DNA of 64,000 nucleotides from Streptomyces sp. ISL-10 (GCF_018614575.1 NZ_JAGGOJ010000003.1:558001-622000), one strand, 5' to 3'. Numbered from the stretch's first letter, positions 35,167 through 44,084 are shown. The notes: generated from the letters alone by a model not told the origin. Made by a program: numbers and translations.

Positions 35167-35210
35167 TCCTCCAACCACATCGGAACATCGACATGGCAGG
35201 GAGGCAGCCC

Positions 35211-36356
35211 GTGAACGACGACGGGAACGCAAGCGAGCCCCGGATCGGCCAGGCGCGCACGGGGGTCTGGTTCGTCGGAGCCCGCGGATCGGTGGCCACG
35301 ACGGCCGTCGCCGGATGCGCGGCGGTCACCGCCGGACTGTATCCGCCGACCGGCATGGTCACCGAGACACCGCCGTTCACCGGCACCGGACTGCCCTCCC
35401 TGCCCTCCCTCCTCTTCGGCGGCCACGACACCGCCGGCTGCCCGCTGCCCAAGCGAGCCGAGCACCTCACCGAAGCGGGCGTCCTCCCACACGGCCTCGT
35501 GCGCGCGGTCCGCGGCGAACTGGCGGCAGCCGACCAGGAGATACGCCCCGGCGGCCCGCTCGCCGGGGACCCCCGCACCGACGAGGAACTGATCACCGCC
35601 TTCGCCGCCGACCTCACCTCCTTCCGCGACAGACACCGCCTCGCACGGGTCGTCGTCGTGAACGTCTCCTCCACCGAACCACTGCCGGGGCCGGACGCCG
35701 TACGACTGCCGCCCAGCTCCCTCTACGGGGCCGCCGCCGTCCGCGCCGGCTGCCCCTACGTCAACTTCACCCCCTCCACCGGGCTGCGCACCGCGGTCCT
35801 CACCGACGCCGTCGCGGCCAGTGGACTTCCCCACGCGGGCCGCGACGGCAAGACCGGCCAGACCCTGCTCCGCTCCGTGCTCGCCCCGATGTTCGTGCAG
35901 CGCGCCCTGTCCGTACGGGCCTGGTCCGGCACCAACCTGCTCGGCGGCGGAGACGGAGCGGCACTCGCCGACCCCGCCGCCGCGGCCGCCAAGAACGCAG
36001 GCAAGGAGCGCGTCCTCGCCGACACCCTCGGCCACAGCCCCGAGGGCGAGGTCCACATCGACGACGTGCCCGCGCTCGGCGACTGGAAGACCGCATGGGA
36101 CCACATCGCCTTCGACGGCTTCCTCGGCTCCCGGATGGTCCTCCAGACGATCTGGCAGGGCTGCGACTCGGCACTCGCCGCGCCCCTGGTCCTGGACCTG
36201 GCCCGCCTTGTCGCCCGCGCCCACGAGGCGGGCATCTCGGGTCCGCTCCCCGAACTCGGCTTCTACTTCAAGGACCCGGACGACGGTCCTGCGGGCCTGT
36301 CCGAACAGTTCACTGCGCTGCTGTCCTTCGCCGACCGCCTGCGGGAGACCCGGTGA
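35211..36356 (+). CDS. Inositol-3-phosphate synthase-like protein
   Basis: 381 residues. The NAD-binding motif GVWFVGARGSVATTAVAG and the core KTGQTLLRS, AWSGTNLLGGGDG and GFLGSRMVLQTIW match the Ino1 superfamily, which cyclises glucose-6-phosphate to inositol-3-phosphate. It differs from the housekeeping actinobacterial enzyme, so a related sugar-phosphate cyclase reaction is possible. I use the GTG at 35211, with GGGAGG 6 bp upstream, rather than the ATG at 35193. Its stop overlaps the UbiA start (GTGA). It heads the ebo-like operon. Confidence 0.9.
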   Translation: MNDDGNASEPRIGQARTGVWFVGARGSVATTAVAGCAAVTAGLYPPTGMVTETPPFTGTGLPSLPSLLFGGHDTAGCPLPKRAEHLTEAGVLPHGLVRAVRGELAAADQEIRPGGPLAGDPRTDEELITAFAADLTSFRDRHRLARVVVVNVSSTEPLPGPDAVRLPPSSLYGAAAVRAGCPYVNFTPSTGLRTAVLTDAVAASGLPHAGRDGKTGQTLLRSVLAPMFVQRALSVRAWSGTNLLGGGDGAALADPAAAAAKNAGKERVLADTLGHSPEGEVHIDDVPALGDWKTAWDHIAFDGFLGSRMVLQTIWQGCDSALAAPLVLDLARLVARAHEAGISGPLPELGFYFKDPDDGPAGLSEQFTALLSFADRLRETR

Positions 36357-37924
36357 TCCACTCCTTGCTCACCCGCTTCGCGCCCCCGGCCGGCCGGTTC
36401 CACGGCCCCGCCATGCCCTCCTCCACACCCGGGGCCGTGGGCGCGCCGGCGCGGCCGCCGGGCCATGCCACGCTGCGGGCCTGGGCCGAACTGCTGCGCG
36501 TCTCCGCCCTGTTCACCGTGCCCGGTGACGCCCTCGCGGGCGCCGCGGCGGCCGGGCTGCGCCCGAACCGGGGCACGGCACTCGCCGTGTGCGCCTCGCT
36601 GTGTTTGTACGAGGCGGGCATGGCGCTCAACGACTGGACCGACCGCGAAGAGGACGCGGTCGACCGGCCGCACCGCCCCCTCCCCTCGGGCCGTATCACC
36701 CCGGCCGCGGCGCTGACGGCGGCCGGGGCCCTCACCACGGCGGGCCTCGCCCTCGCCTCCCGCGCGGGCCGTCCCGCCCTGGCCGTGGCCACGGCCCTGT
36801 CCGCGACGGTGTGGGCGTACGACCTACGCCTCAAGCACACCAAGGCCGGCCCGGCGGCGATGGCGACGGCCCGCGGCCTGGACCTCCTGTTGGGCGCGAC
36901 GGCAACGCTGTCCGCCATGCCCCCGGCCGGGGCCCCGCCCGCCGCGCCGGGGCGCGAGGTTTCCGGGCTGTCTGCCATGCCCCCGGCCCGGGGCCTGTCC
37001 ACGGGTAGCGTCACCGGCCCGCGGCCCACAGCGCCGGGTCGTGAGGCAACCCGCTCGGGCCGCAACGCCTCCAGGCCACCCGCCCGCCCCGCCCACCGAG
37101 GGGCCGCTGTGGGCGCGCCCCCGCCAGGGACCGACGCTGCCCGGCCGCGCGGCGCGTCCGGGGCAGCCCGGTTCGGGGACCATGCGCCGGGCGCGCTTCG
37201 CGCCGCCGCGGCCTCGCCCGGGGCGTTGGCCCGTGGGGTGCGGCGCGTGGCTGCCGCCGGGGGGTTGGGGGCGGAGCCTCCTGGGTTCCGTGGGGGACTC
37301 TCCGCTTCGGCAGCGGCCGGACGTGCCGCCGACCCGGTTTCGCCGGACGCCGTCCGGGTGACCGCCGCCGCGGCCTCGCCCGGGGCGTTGGCCCGTGGGG
37401 TGCGGCGCGTGGCTGCCGCCGGGGGGTCGGGGGCGGAGCCTCCCGGTTCCCGTCAGGGTTTCGGGGAGGGGTGGGGTGGGGGATTCTCCGCGCCGGCCCG
37501 CGCCGCCGCCGCACTCGCCGCGCACACCTACGCCGTCACCGCCGTCTCCCGGCACGAGGCGCACGGCGGTTCGACGCTCACGCCCCTCGCGGCTCTGGCC
37601 GCCACCGCCGTACTGGGCGCCGTGGTGGCGCACCCTCGGCATCGCCCCGGCGAATCGGGAGCCACCATCCGGCGCGCCGTGAGCGCAGCCGCCCCAGTCC
37701 TGCTCGCCGCCGCCTACCTCCGTACCGCCGCCACCCCGTACCTCCACGCCGCCCTCAATCCCTCGCCGCCCCTCACCCAGCGCGCCGTCGGCGGCGGGAT
37801 CCGGGCCGTGATCCCGCTCCAGGCAGCCCTCGCCGCCCGGTCCGGCGCGAACGTCACGGCTCTCGCCGTCATGGGGCTCGTACCGATCGCCCGCAGGCTC
37901 GCACGAAAGGTCAGCCCCACATGA
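36353..37924 (+). CDS. eboC: UbiA-type prenyltransferase (EboC-like) with in-frame repeat insertion
   Basis: 523 residues. Membrane prenyltransferase: the first aspartate motif NDWTDREEDAVD begins at residue 93, and further segments include ATVWAYDLRLKHTKAG. Family members are about 300-330 residues. Here residues about 186-382 (36908-37499) are a non-family insert rich in Ala, Gly, Pro and Arg with an internal 81-bp direct repeat. The membrane sequence resumes at ALAAHTYAVTAVSRHE. The insert keeps frame, so a protein may still form with a large soluble loop; activity is uncertain. 4-bp overlaps on both sides. Confidence 0.85.
   Translation: MIHSLLTRFAPPAGRFHGPAMPSSTPGAVGAPARPPGHATLRAWAELLRVSALFTVPGDALAGAAAAGLRPNRGTALAVCASLCLYEAGMALNDWTDREEDAVDRPHRPLPSGRITPAAALTAAGALTTAGLALASRAGRPALAVATALSATVWAYDLRLKHTKAGPAAMATARGLDLLLGATATLSAMPPAGAPPAAPGREVSGLSAMPPARGLSTGSVTGPRPTAPGREATRSGRNASRPPARPAHRGAAVGAPPPGTDAARPRGASGAARFGDHAPGALRAAAASPGALARGVRRVAAAGGLGAEPPGFRGGLSASAAAGRAADPVSPDAVRVTAAAASPGALARGVRRVAAAGGSGAEPPGSRQGFGEGWGGGFSAPARAAAALAAHTYAVTAVSRHEAHGGSTLTPLAALAATAVLGAVVAHPRHRPGESGATIRRAVSAAAPVLLAAAYLRTAATPYLHAALNPSPPLTQRAVGGGIRAVIPLQAALAARSGANVTALAVMGLVPIARRLARKVSPT
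37201..37443. repeat. 81-bp direct repeat inside the UbiA gene
   Basis: Copies at 37201-37281 and 37363-37443 differ at one base. Each carries GGGTGCGGCGCGTGGCTGCC and a palindrome-like GGGGG(T/C)(T/C)GGGGGCGGAGCC core resembling that of the 6191 array. The offset is 162 bp, a multiple of three, so both copies encode the same residues (SPGALARGVRRVAAAGG). Confidence 0.92.
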
Positions 37925-38802
37925 CCCTCCACCCCGGCGGACTCCGCCTCGGCTACGGCACCAACGGGCTCACCGACCTGCGCCTCGGCGACGCCCTCGC
38001 CCTCCTCGCGGACCTCGGCTACGACGGCGTCGGGCTGACCCTCGACCACATGCACCTCGACCCGCTCGCCCCCGACCTCGCCGGCCGCACCGCCCGCGTC
38101 GCCCGCCGACTCGGCGAACTCGGCCTCACCGCCGCCGTCGAGACCGGCGCTCGCTACGTCCTCGAACCCCGCCGCAAGCACGGACCCTCCCTCCTCGACC
38201 CCGACCCCGACGCCCGCGCCGCCCGCACCCGGCTGCTGCTCACCGCAGTCGACGTCGCCGCCGACCTCGGCGCACACGCCGTGCACTGCTTCAGCGGCAT
38301 CACCCCTGCCGGCACCGACGCCGACACGGCCTGGAAGCGCCTGGAGGAAGGCCTGTGGCCCGTGCTCGACGCCGCCGCGGCGGCCGGCGTACCCGTCGCG
38401 ATCGAGCCCGAACCGGGTCATCTGCTAGCCACCCTCGACGACTTCCACCACCTGCGTATCGCGCTCGGCAACCCGGCGCCGCTGGGCCTCACCCTCGACA
38501 TCGGCCACTGCCAGTGCCTCGAACCCGCACCCCCAGCCGACTGCATCCGCGATGCCGCCCCCTGGCTGCGGCACGTCCAGATCGAGGACATGCGCCGCGG
38601 CGTCCACGAGCATCTGCCCTTCGGTGACGGAGAGATCGACTTCCCTGCCGTCCTCGACGCCCTCGCCGCCACCGGCCACCAGGGCCTCACCGTCGTCGAA
38701 CTGCCCCGACACTCCCACGCGGGCCCTGAACTGGCCCGTACCTCCATCGAGTTCCTGCGCACCGCGCGCAGGCCCCGCACGAAGGGAGCACCGGCATCGT
38801 GA
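37921..38802 (+). CDS. Sugar phosphate isomerase/epimerase family protein
   Basis: 293 residues, TIM barrel of the AP-endonuclease-2-like family. Metal ligands are in VAIEPEPGH, LTLDIGHCQ, VQIEDMRRG and VVELPRHSH. It overlaps UbiA and EboA genes by 4 bp each, so it belongs to the ebo-like operon. Other ebo operons usually contain one such protein (EboE); this is an extra relative. Substrate unknown. Confidence 0.92.
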   Translation: MTLHPGGLRLGYGTNGLTDLRLGDALALLADLGYDGVGLTLDHMHLDPLAPDLAGRTARVARRLGELGLTAAVETGARYVLEPRRKHGPSLLDPDPDARAARTRLLLTAVDVAADLGAHAVHCFSGITPAGTDADTAWKRLEEGLWPVLDAAAAAGVPVAIEPEPGHLLATLDDFHHLRIALGNPAPLGLTLDIGHCQCLEPAPPADCIRDAAPWLRHVQIEDMRRGVHEHLPFGDGEIDFPAVLDALAATGHQGLTVVELPRHSHAGPELARTSIEFLRTARRPRTKGAPAS

Positions 38803-39434
38803 CGCCCGCACCGGTACCGACCCGCAAGGAACTCGAGGAACTGCTCGACGACAGCGCCCGTGCCTGGCTCGGCGACGCCTTCGCCGAGGCCGCCCGGGCC
38901 GCCGCCGCACCCCCGGCCGCGTCGTCCCCGTACGCCGCGCACACCTGGGAACTGCGGTTCGCCGCGGCCGGCCGGCACTGCGGACACGAGCACGCCGACG
39001 CCGCCCGCACCCTGATCCTGGGCGAGGCACGCGCCGGCCTGGACACACTCACCCGCCTCTACCAGCAGGGCAGCGCCGCCGAACGCCGCGCCGTGCTCCT
39101 CGCCCTGCCCGCGCTCGTCCGCGGCCCGCAGGCCCTGCCGCTGATCGACGACGCGCTGCGCACCAACGACACCCGGCTCATCGCGGCCGCCGTCGGCCCC
39201 TACGCCGCCGCCCACCTCGATCCGCACCCCTGGCGGCACGCGGTCCTCAAATGCCTCTTCACCGGCGTCCCCGCCGACGTCGTGGCAGGGCTGGAGCGAC
39301 GCGCCGCCGGCGACGGGGAACTGGCCCGCATGCTCACCGACTTCGCCGCCGAGCGCACCGCCGCCGGCCGCGCCGTCCCCCACGATCTCGGTCGCGTGCT
39401 GACCCTGACCGGCCACAAGCCCGAGGAGCTGTGA
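38799..39434 (+). CDS. eboA: EboA-domain protein
   Basis: 211 residues, mostly alpha-helical, soluble, no catalytic motif. TNDTRLIAAAVGPYAAAHLDPHPWRHAVLKCLFTG-type sequence near 125-160 is the recognisable part of EboA proteins, whose function is unknown but which always travel with UbiA, TatD-like and phosphodiesterase-like genes. GTG start, overlapping the previous stop by 4 bp and the EboB start by 1 bp. Confidence 0.82.
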   Translation: MTPAPVPTRKELEELLDDSARAWLGDAFAEAARAAAAPPAASSPYAAHTWELRFAAAGRHCGHEHADAARTLILGEARAGLDTLTRLYQQGSAAERRAVLLALPALVRGPQALPLIDDALRTNDTRLIAAAVGPYAAAHLDPHPWRHAVLKCLFTGVPADVVAGLERRAAGDGELARMLTDFAAERTAAGRAVPHDLGRVLTLTGHKPEEL

Positions 39435-40282
39435 TGCGCATCTTCGACCCCCACATCCACATGACCTCCCGCACCACCGACGACTACGAGGCGATGTACG
39501 CCTCCGGTGTCCGCGCCCTGGTGGAGCCGTCCTTCTGGCTGGGCCAGCCCCGCACCTCACCGGCCGCGTTCTTCGACTACTTCGACGCCCTGCTGGGCTG
39601 GGAGCCCTTCCGCGCCGCCCAGTACGGCATAGCGCACCACTGCACCATCGCCCTCAACCCCAAGGAGGCGAACGACCCCCGCTGCACGCCCGTCCTCGAC
39701 GCCCTGCCCCGCTATCTCGTCAAGGACGGCGTCGTCGCCGTCGGGGAGATCGGCTACGACTCGATGACACCGGCCGAGGACACCGCACTGGCCGCACAGC
39801 TCCAGATGGCCGCCGACCACGGTCTGCCCGCCCTCGTCCACACCCCGCACCGGGACAAGCTCGCCGGACTGCACCGTACCGTCGACGTCGTCCGCGAGTC
39901 GAACCTGCCCACCGAACGGGTGCTGCTCGACCACCTCAACGAGACCACCGTCGAACACGCCCTCGACAGCGGCTGCTGGCTCGGCTTCTCCATCTATCCC
40001 GACACCAAGATGGACGAGGACCGCATGGTCACGATTCTGAAGACGTACGGAACGCACAAGGTGCTCGTCAACTCGGCCGCCGACTGGGGCAGGAGCGACC
40101 CGCTCAAGACCCGCAAGGTCGCCGACGCGATGCTCGTCGCCGGCTTCAGCGAGGACGACGTCGACCAGGTGCTGTGGCGCAACCCCGTCGCCTTCTACGG
40201 CCTCAGCGGCCGGCTCCAGCTCGACGTGCCCGCCCCCGAAGCACTCCACGAAGGCAACTCCATCCTCCGCGGCGGGGAATGA
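39434..40282 (+). CDS. eboB: TatD-family metal-dependent hydrolase (EboB-like)
   Basis: 282 residues, amidohydrolase fold. Metal ligands: HxH in FDPHIHMTSR, Glu in VGEIGYDS, His in LVHTPHRDK and LLDHLNETT, and Asp in NSAADWGRSDP. TatD proteins include nucleases; the ebo members are thought to act on a small metabolite instead. Starts at the last base of the EboA stop. Confidence 0.92.
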   Translation: MRIFDPHIHMTSRTTDDYEAMYASGVRALVEPSFWLGQPRTSPAAFFDYFDALLGWEPFRAAQYGIAHHCTIALNPKEANDPRCTPVLDALPRYLVKDGVVAVGEIGYDSMTPAEDTALAAQLQMAADHGLPALVHTPHRDKLAGLHRTVDVVRESNLPTERVLLDHLNETTVEHALDSGCWLGFSIYPDTKMDEDRMVTILKTYGTHKVLVNSAADWGRSDPLKTRKVADAMLVAGFSEDDVDQVLWRNPVAFYGLSGRLQLDVPAPEALHEGNSILRGGE

Positions 40283-40296
40283 GAGGAGAGCCGTCG

Positions 40297-41469
40297 ATGC
40301 GCTTCCGCCACCCCGACGGGTCCACCGTCCACCTCTCCTACTGCACCAACGTCCACCCGGCCGAGACCCTCGACGGCGTCCTCGCCCAGCTGCGCGACCA
40401 CAGCGAACCCGTCCGCAGACGGCTCGGCAGGGACCGGCTCGGCATCGGGCTGTGGCTCGCCAGGGACGCGGCCCGCACCCTGGTCAACGACCCGGCCGCG
40501 CTGCGCGGCCTGCGCGCCGAACTCGACCGCCGTGGACTGGAGGTCGTCACCCTCAACGGCTTCCCCTACGAGGGCTTCGGTGCCGACGTGGTCAAATACC
40601 GCGTCTACAAGCCGGATTGGACCGATCCCGAGCGCCTCGCCCACACCACCGACCTCGCCCGCCTCCTTGCCGCCCTGCTGCCCGACGACGTCACCGAGGG
40701 CACCCTCTCCACCCTGCCGCTCGCCTGGCGGACCGGCTTCGGCCCGCAGGCGGCCCGCGCCGCGCGCGCCGCGCTGACGACGCTCGCCGAACGGCTCGAC
40801 GCCCTTGAGGAGCTGACCGGCAAGTCCATCCGGATCGCCCTCGAACCGGAACCGGGCTGCACCGTGGAGACCACCGCCGACGCCATCACTCCCCTCACCG
40901 ACGTCGGAGCGCCGGACCGCATCGGCGTCTGCGTCGACACCTGCCATCTCGCCACCTCCTTCGAGGAACCCCGGGCCGCGCTCGCCGCGCTCGCCGCTGC
41001 CGGCATCACCGTCCCCAAGGCCCAGCTGTCCGCCGCACTGCACGCCGAGCACCCCCACCTGCCCGAGGTGCGCGACGCCCTCGCCGCGTTCGCCGAGCCG
41101 CGCTTCCTGCACCAGACCCGTACCCGCACCGCCGCCGGGCTCCGCGGCACCGACGACCTCCCGGAAGCCGTCGGCGGTGCGGCGCTCCCGGACGGCGCCC
41201 CGTGGCGGGCCCACTTCCATGTGCCCCTGCACGCGCCGCCCGCCCCGCCGCTCACCTCCACCCTGCCCGTGCTCCAGGACACCCTGACCCGGCTCGTCGG
41301 CGTCCCCCGGCCCCTCACCCGCCACTTCGAGGTCGAGACCTACACCTGGCAGGCCCTGCCGCCCGAGCTGCGGCCCCGCAACCGCACGCAGCTCGCCGAC
41401 GGCATCGCCGCCGAACTCACCCTGGCACGCGACCTGCTGACCGGCCTCGGCCTCAAGGAGCTGCCGTGA
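40297..41469 (+). CDS. eboE: Metabolite traffic protein EboE
   Basis: 390 residues, xylose-isomerase-like TIM barrel extended at the C-terminus. Recognisable EboE features: LSYCTNVHPAETLDGVLAQL, TLNGFPYEGFG, VYKPDWTDPERL, ALEPEPGCTVE (metal Glu) and CVDTCHLATSFE (metal Asp/His). EboE is needed, together with the other ebo proteins, for traffic of a secondary metabolite in cyanobacteria. GAGAGGAGAG precedes the ATG. It overlaps EboF by 4 bp. Confidence 0.93.
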   Translation: MRFRHPDGSTVHLSYCTNVHPAETLDGVLAQLRDHSEPVRRRLGRDRLGIGLWLARDAARTLVNDPAALRGLRAELDRRGLEVVTLNGFPYEGFGADVVKYRVYKPDWTDPERLAHTTDLARLLAALLPDDVTEGTLSTLPLAWRTGFGPQAARAARAALTTLAERLDALEELTGKSIRIALEPEPGCTVETTADAITPLTDVGAPDRIGVCVDTCHLATSFEEPRAALAALAAAGITVPKAQLSAALHAEHPHLPEVRDALAAFAEPRFLHQTRTRTAAGLRGTDDLPEAVGGAALPDGAPWRAHFHVPLHAPPAPPLTSTLPVLQDTLTRLVGVPRPLTRHFEVETYTWQALPPELRPRNRTQLADGIAAELTLARDLLTGLGLKELP

Positions 41470-42854
41470 ACGACACCGACCGCCCCACCCCGCTCCTCGT
41501 CCTGGACGTCGTCGGTCTCACCCCCAAGCTCCTCGACCACATGCCGCACCTGAAGGCGCTCGCCGCCGCCGGATCCCGGTCGGCGCTGTCCACCGTGCTG
41601 CCCGCCGTCACCTGCGCCGCCCAGTCCACCTTCCTCACCGGCACCCTCCCCGCCGAACACGGCATCGTCGCCAACGGCTGGTACTTCCGCGAGCTCGGCG
41701 ACGTCCTGCTGTGGCGTCAGCACAACGGCCTCGTCTCCGGTGACAAGATCTGGGACGCGGCCCGCCGCGCCCACCCCGGGTACACCGTCGCCAACATCTG
41801 CTGGTGGTACGCCATGGGCGCCGACACCGACATCACCGTCACCCCCCGCCCCGTCTACTACGCCGACGGCCGCAAGGAGCCCGACTGCTACACCCGGCCG
41901 CCGGCCCTGCACGACGAACTGACCGAGAAGTTCGGCACGTTCCCCCTGTTCCACTTCTGGGGGCCGGGTGCCGACCTCGTCTCCAGCCGGTGGATCGCGG
42001 ACGCCACCCGCCACATCATGCGCACCCGCCACCCGGACCTGACCCTGTGCTACCTGCCGCACCTCGACTACGACCTGCAGCGCTACGGCCCCGACGACCA
42101 CCGCTCGCACCGGGCGGCCGCCGACCTCGACAGCGTGATCGGCCCCCTCCTCGACGACGCGCGCCAGGAAGGCCGCACCGTGGTGGCCCTGTCGGAGTAC
42201 GGCATCACCCGCGTCAGCCGCCCCGTCGACATCAACCGCGCCCTGCGCCGTGCGGGGCTGCTCGAAGTCCACACCCAGGACGGCATGGAGTACCTCGACC
42301 CGATGGCCTCACGGGCCTTCGCCGTCGCCGACCACCAGCTCGCCCATGTCTACGTCCGCCGCCCGGAGGACCTGGAAGTCACCCGTGAGGTCCTGAAGGA
42401 CCTGCCCGGCGTCGACGAGCTCCTCGACGACGAGGGCAAGAAGGCTCACGGCCTGGACCATCCCCGCTCGGGTGAGCTCGTCGCCGTCGCCGACCCCAAT
42501 GCCTGGTTCACGTACTACTACTGGCTCGACGACGCCCGGGCTCCCGACTTCGCGCGGCTCGTCGAGATCCACCGCAAACCCGGTTACGACCCAGTCGAGT
42601 TGTTCATGGACCCCGAGGACCCCTATGTGCGGCTGAAGGCCGCCAAGGCCGTGGCCCGCAAGAAGCTCGGCATGCGCTACCGCCTCGCGGTCGTGCCTCT
42701 GGACCCCTCACCGATCCGCGGCAGCCACGGCCGCCTCCCCATGAGCGACGAAGAAGGTCCGCTCATCCTGTGCTCCACCCCCCGCGCCGTATCAGGCCGC
42801 ACCGCGGCCACCGAGGTGAAGTCGCTGCTGCTCCGGCTCGCCGGCCTCGGTTGA
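41466..42854 (+). CDS. eboF: Nucleotide pyrophosphatase/phosphodiesterase-family protein (EboF-like)
   Basis: 462 residues of the alkaline phosphatase superfamily. LLVLDVVGL holds the first metal aspartate, LPAVTCAAQSTFLTG the nucleophilic Thr, and YLPHLDYDLQRYG the next pair. The usual SDHGM motif is replaced by LSEYGI (see findings), while FAVADHQLAHVYV keeps a His. It may hydrolyse a prenyl- or sugar-linked phosphodiester. Cytoplasmic as predicted (no signal peptide). Last gene of the overlapping ebo block. Confidence 0.9.
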   Translation: MNDTDRPTPLLVLDVVGLTPKLLDHMPHLKALAAAGSRSALSTVLPAVTCAAQSTFLTGTLPAEHGIVANGWYFRELGDVLLWRQHNGLVSGDKIWDAARRAHPGYTVANICWWYAMGADTDITVTPRPVYYADGRKEPDCYTRPPALHDELTEKFGTFPLFHFWGPGADLVSSRWIADATRHIMRTRHPDLTLCYLPHLDYDLQRYGPDDHRSHRAAADLDSVIGPLLDDARQEGRTVVALSEYGITRVSRPVDINRALRRAGLLEVHTQDGMEYLDPMASRAFAVADHQLAHVYVRRPEDLEVTREVLKDLPGVDELLDDEGKKAHGLDHPRSGELVAVADPNAWFTYYYWLDDARAPDFARLVEIHRKPGYDPVELFMDPEDPYVRLKAAKAVARKKLGMRYRLAVVPLDPSPIRGSHGRLPMSDEEGPLILCSTPRAVSGRTAATEVKSLLLRLAGLG

Positions 42855-42908
42855 GGCAGCAGGACGTCTCCGCATCCGCACCCCCGTGACACGAGAGAGA
42901 GAATCACT

Positions 42909-44069
42909 GTGACCGCGTTCAACGACGACTCCCGCACCGGCGACGCGCTGCGCCGCACACTCGGCGTCAGCCGCCGCCGCTTCCTGAGCACCTGCACCGC
43001 CGCCGCGGCCGCGGCGATCGCCGCCCCGGTGCTCGGCGCCTCACCGGCCCTGGCCCAGGTGGAACAGGGCGACAGAGAGCCGGGCCACGGACCCGCTCTC
43101 GTCCCACCTCACAAGCGCGGCATGATTCTCTACACCGTCCGTGACGCCACGGGCCGCGACCCGATGTCCACGGACCTGCCCTCCGGCTTCCGCGAGGTCT
43201 TCCATGAGCTGTCGCGCTACGGCTACCGGCAGGTGGAGTTCGCGGGATACCGCCAGCACGCGGGCGCGCCCGGCGGCGCGAACCTGGAGACGGCACAGGG
43301 AGCCAGGCTGCTGCGCTCCTGGCTGGACGAGTACGGCCTGCGCGCGCAGGGCAACCACGGTTTCATCCCGTCGTCGTGGCCGCTCACGCCGTCCGACGTC
43401 GACACCTTCAAGCGCCACCTGGAGATCGCGAACATCCTCGGCATGGAGCACATGGGCACCGGCGGCGACCCCACCGGCAGCTCCTACCGGTCCGACTGGG
43501 ACGTGGCGGCCGACAAGTGGAACGCGCTCGGCGCGATCGCCCGCAGCGAGGGCATCAAGCTGTACACGCACAACCACGACTCCGCCTACGGCTTCCTGCT
43601 CGACGGGGGACCACTCGACGCGGTGGGCCGGCCGACCCGCAGCTCCGGCATCCGCAAGCTGGAGTACTTCCTCAGGAATACCGACCGGCAGTGCGTCTGG
43701 CTGGAGATGGACATCTTCTGGGCGCACGTGGCGCAGTACAAGTTCCACACCTACACCGCCCACGACGGCTCGCAGCAGAGGAACGTCTTCGATCCGGCCG
43801 CGCTCGTCGCGGCGAACAACCGGCGCTACCCGCTGTTCCACGCCAAGGACGGCACGGTCAACACACAGAGCGGGCAGGGCTACGACATGGTGCCGTTCGG
43901 CACGGGCGACATCGACTACCGCGCGTTCTTCTCCCGCGTGGGTGCGAAGCACTACCACAACCCGATGGTGGAACAGGACAACGCGCCCAGCTCCACCGAC
44001 CCCGGCCAGTCACTGGACTACGCCCGCATCGGTTACGACAAGCTCGCGGCCCTGCGCGCCCGTCGCTGA
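42909..44069 (+). CDS. Tat-exported sugar phosphate isomerase/epimerase
   Basis: 386 residues. The twin-arginine signal SRRRFLSTCTAAAAAAIAAP at 20-40 predicts export of a folded metalloprotein. The TIM barrel resembles secreted 3-keto-sugar-processing isomerases: LYTVRDATG, GNHGFIPSSW, LYTHNHDSAYGF, WLEMDIFWA and FHAKDG supply likely metal ligands. GTG start with GAGAGA upstream. It follows EboF by 54 bp and ends the block, with a strong terminator. It may act on keto-glycosides produced by the secreted dehydrogenase. Confidence 0.92.
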   Translation: MTAFNDDSRTGDALRRTLGVSRRRFLSTCTAAAAAAIAAPVLGASPALAQVEQGDREPGHGPALVPPHKRGMILYTVRDATGRDPMSTDLPSGFREVFHELSRYGYRQVEFAGYRQHAGAPGGANLETAQGARLLRSWLDEYGLRAQGNHGFIPSSWPLTPSDVDTFKRHLEIANILGMEHMGTGGDPTGSSYRSDWDVAADKWNALGAIARSEGIKLYTHNHDSAYGFLLDGGPLDAVGRPTRSSGIRKLEYFLRNTDRQCVWLEMDIFWAHVAQYKFHTYTAHDGSQQRNVFDPAALVAANNRRYPLFHAKDGTVNTQSGQGYDMVPFGTGDIDYRAFFSRVGAKHYHNPMVEQDNAPSSTDPGQSLDYARIGYDKLAALRARR

Positions 44070-44084
44070 CCGCACGTCCCGCCC

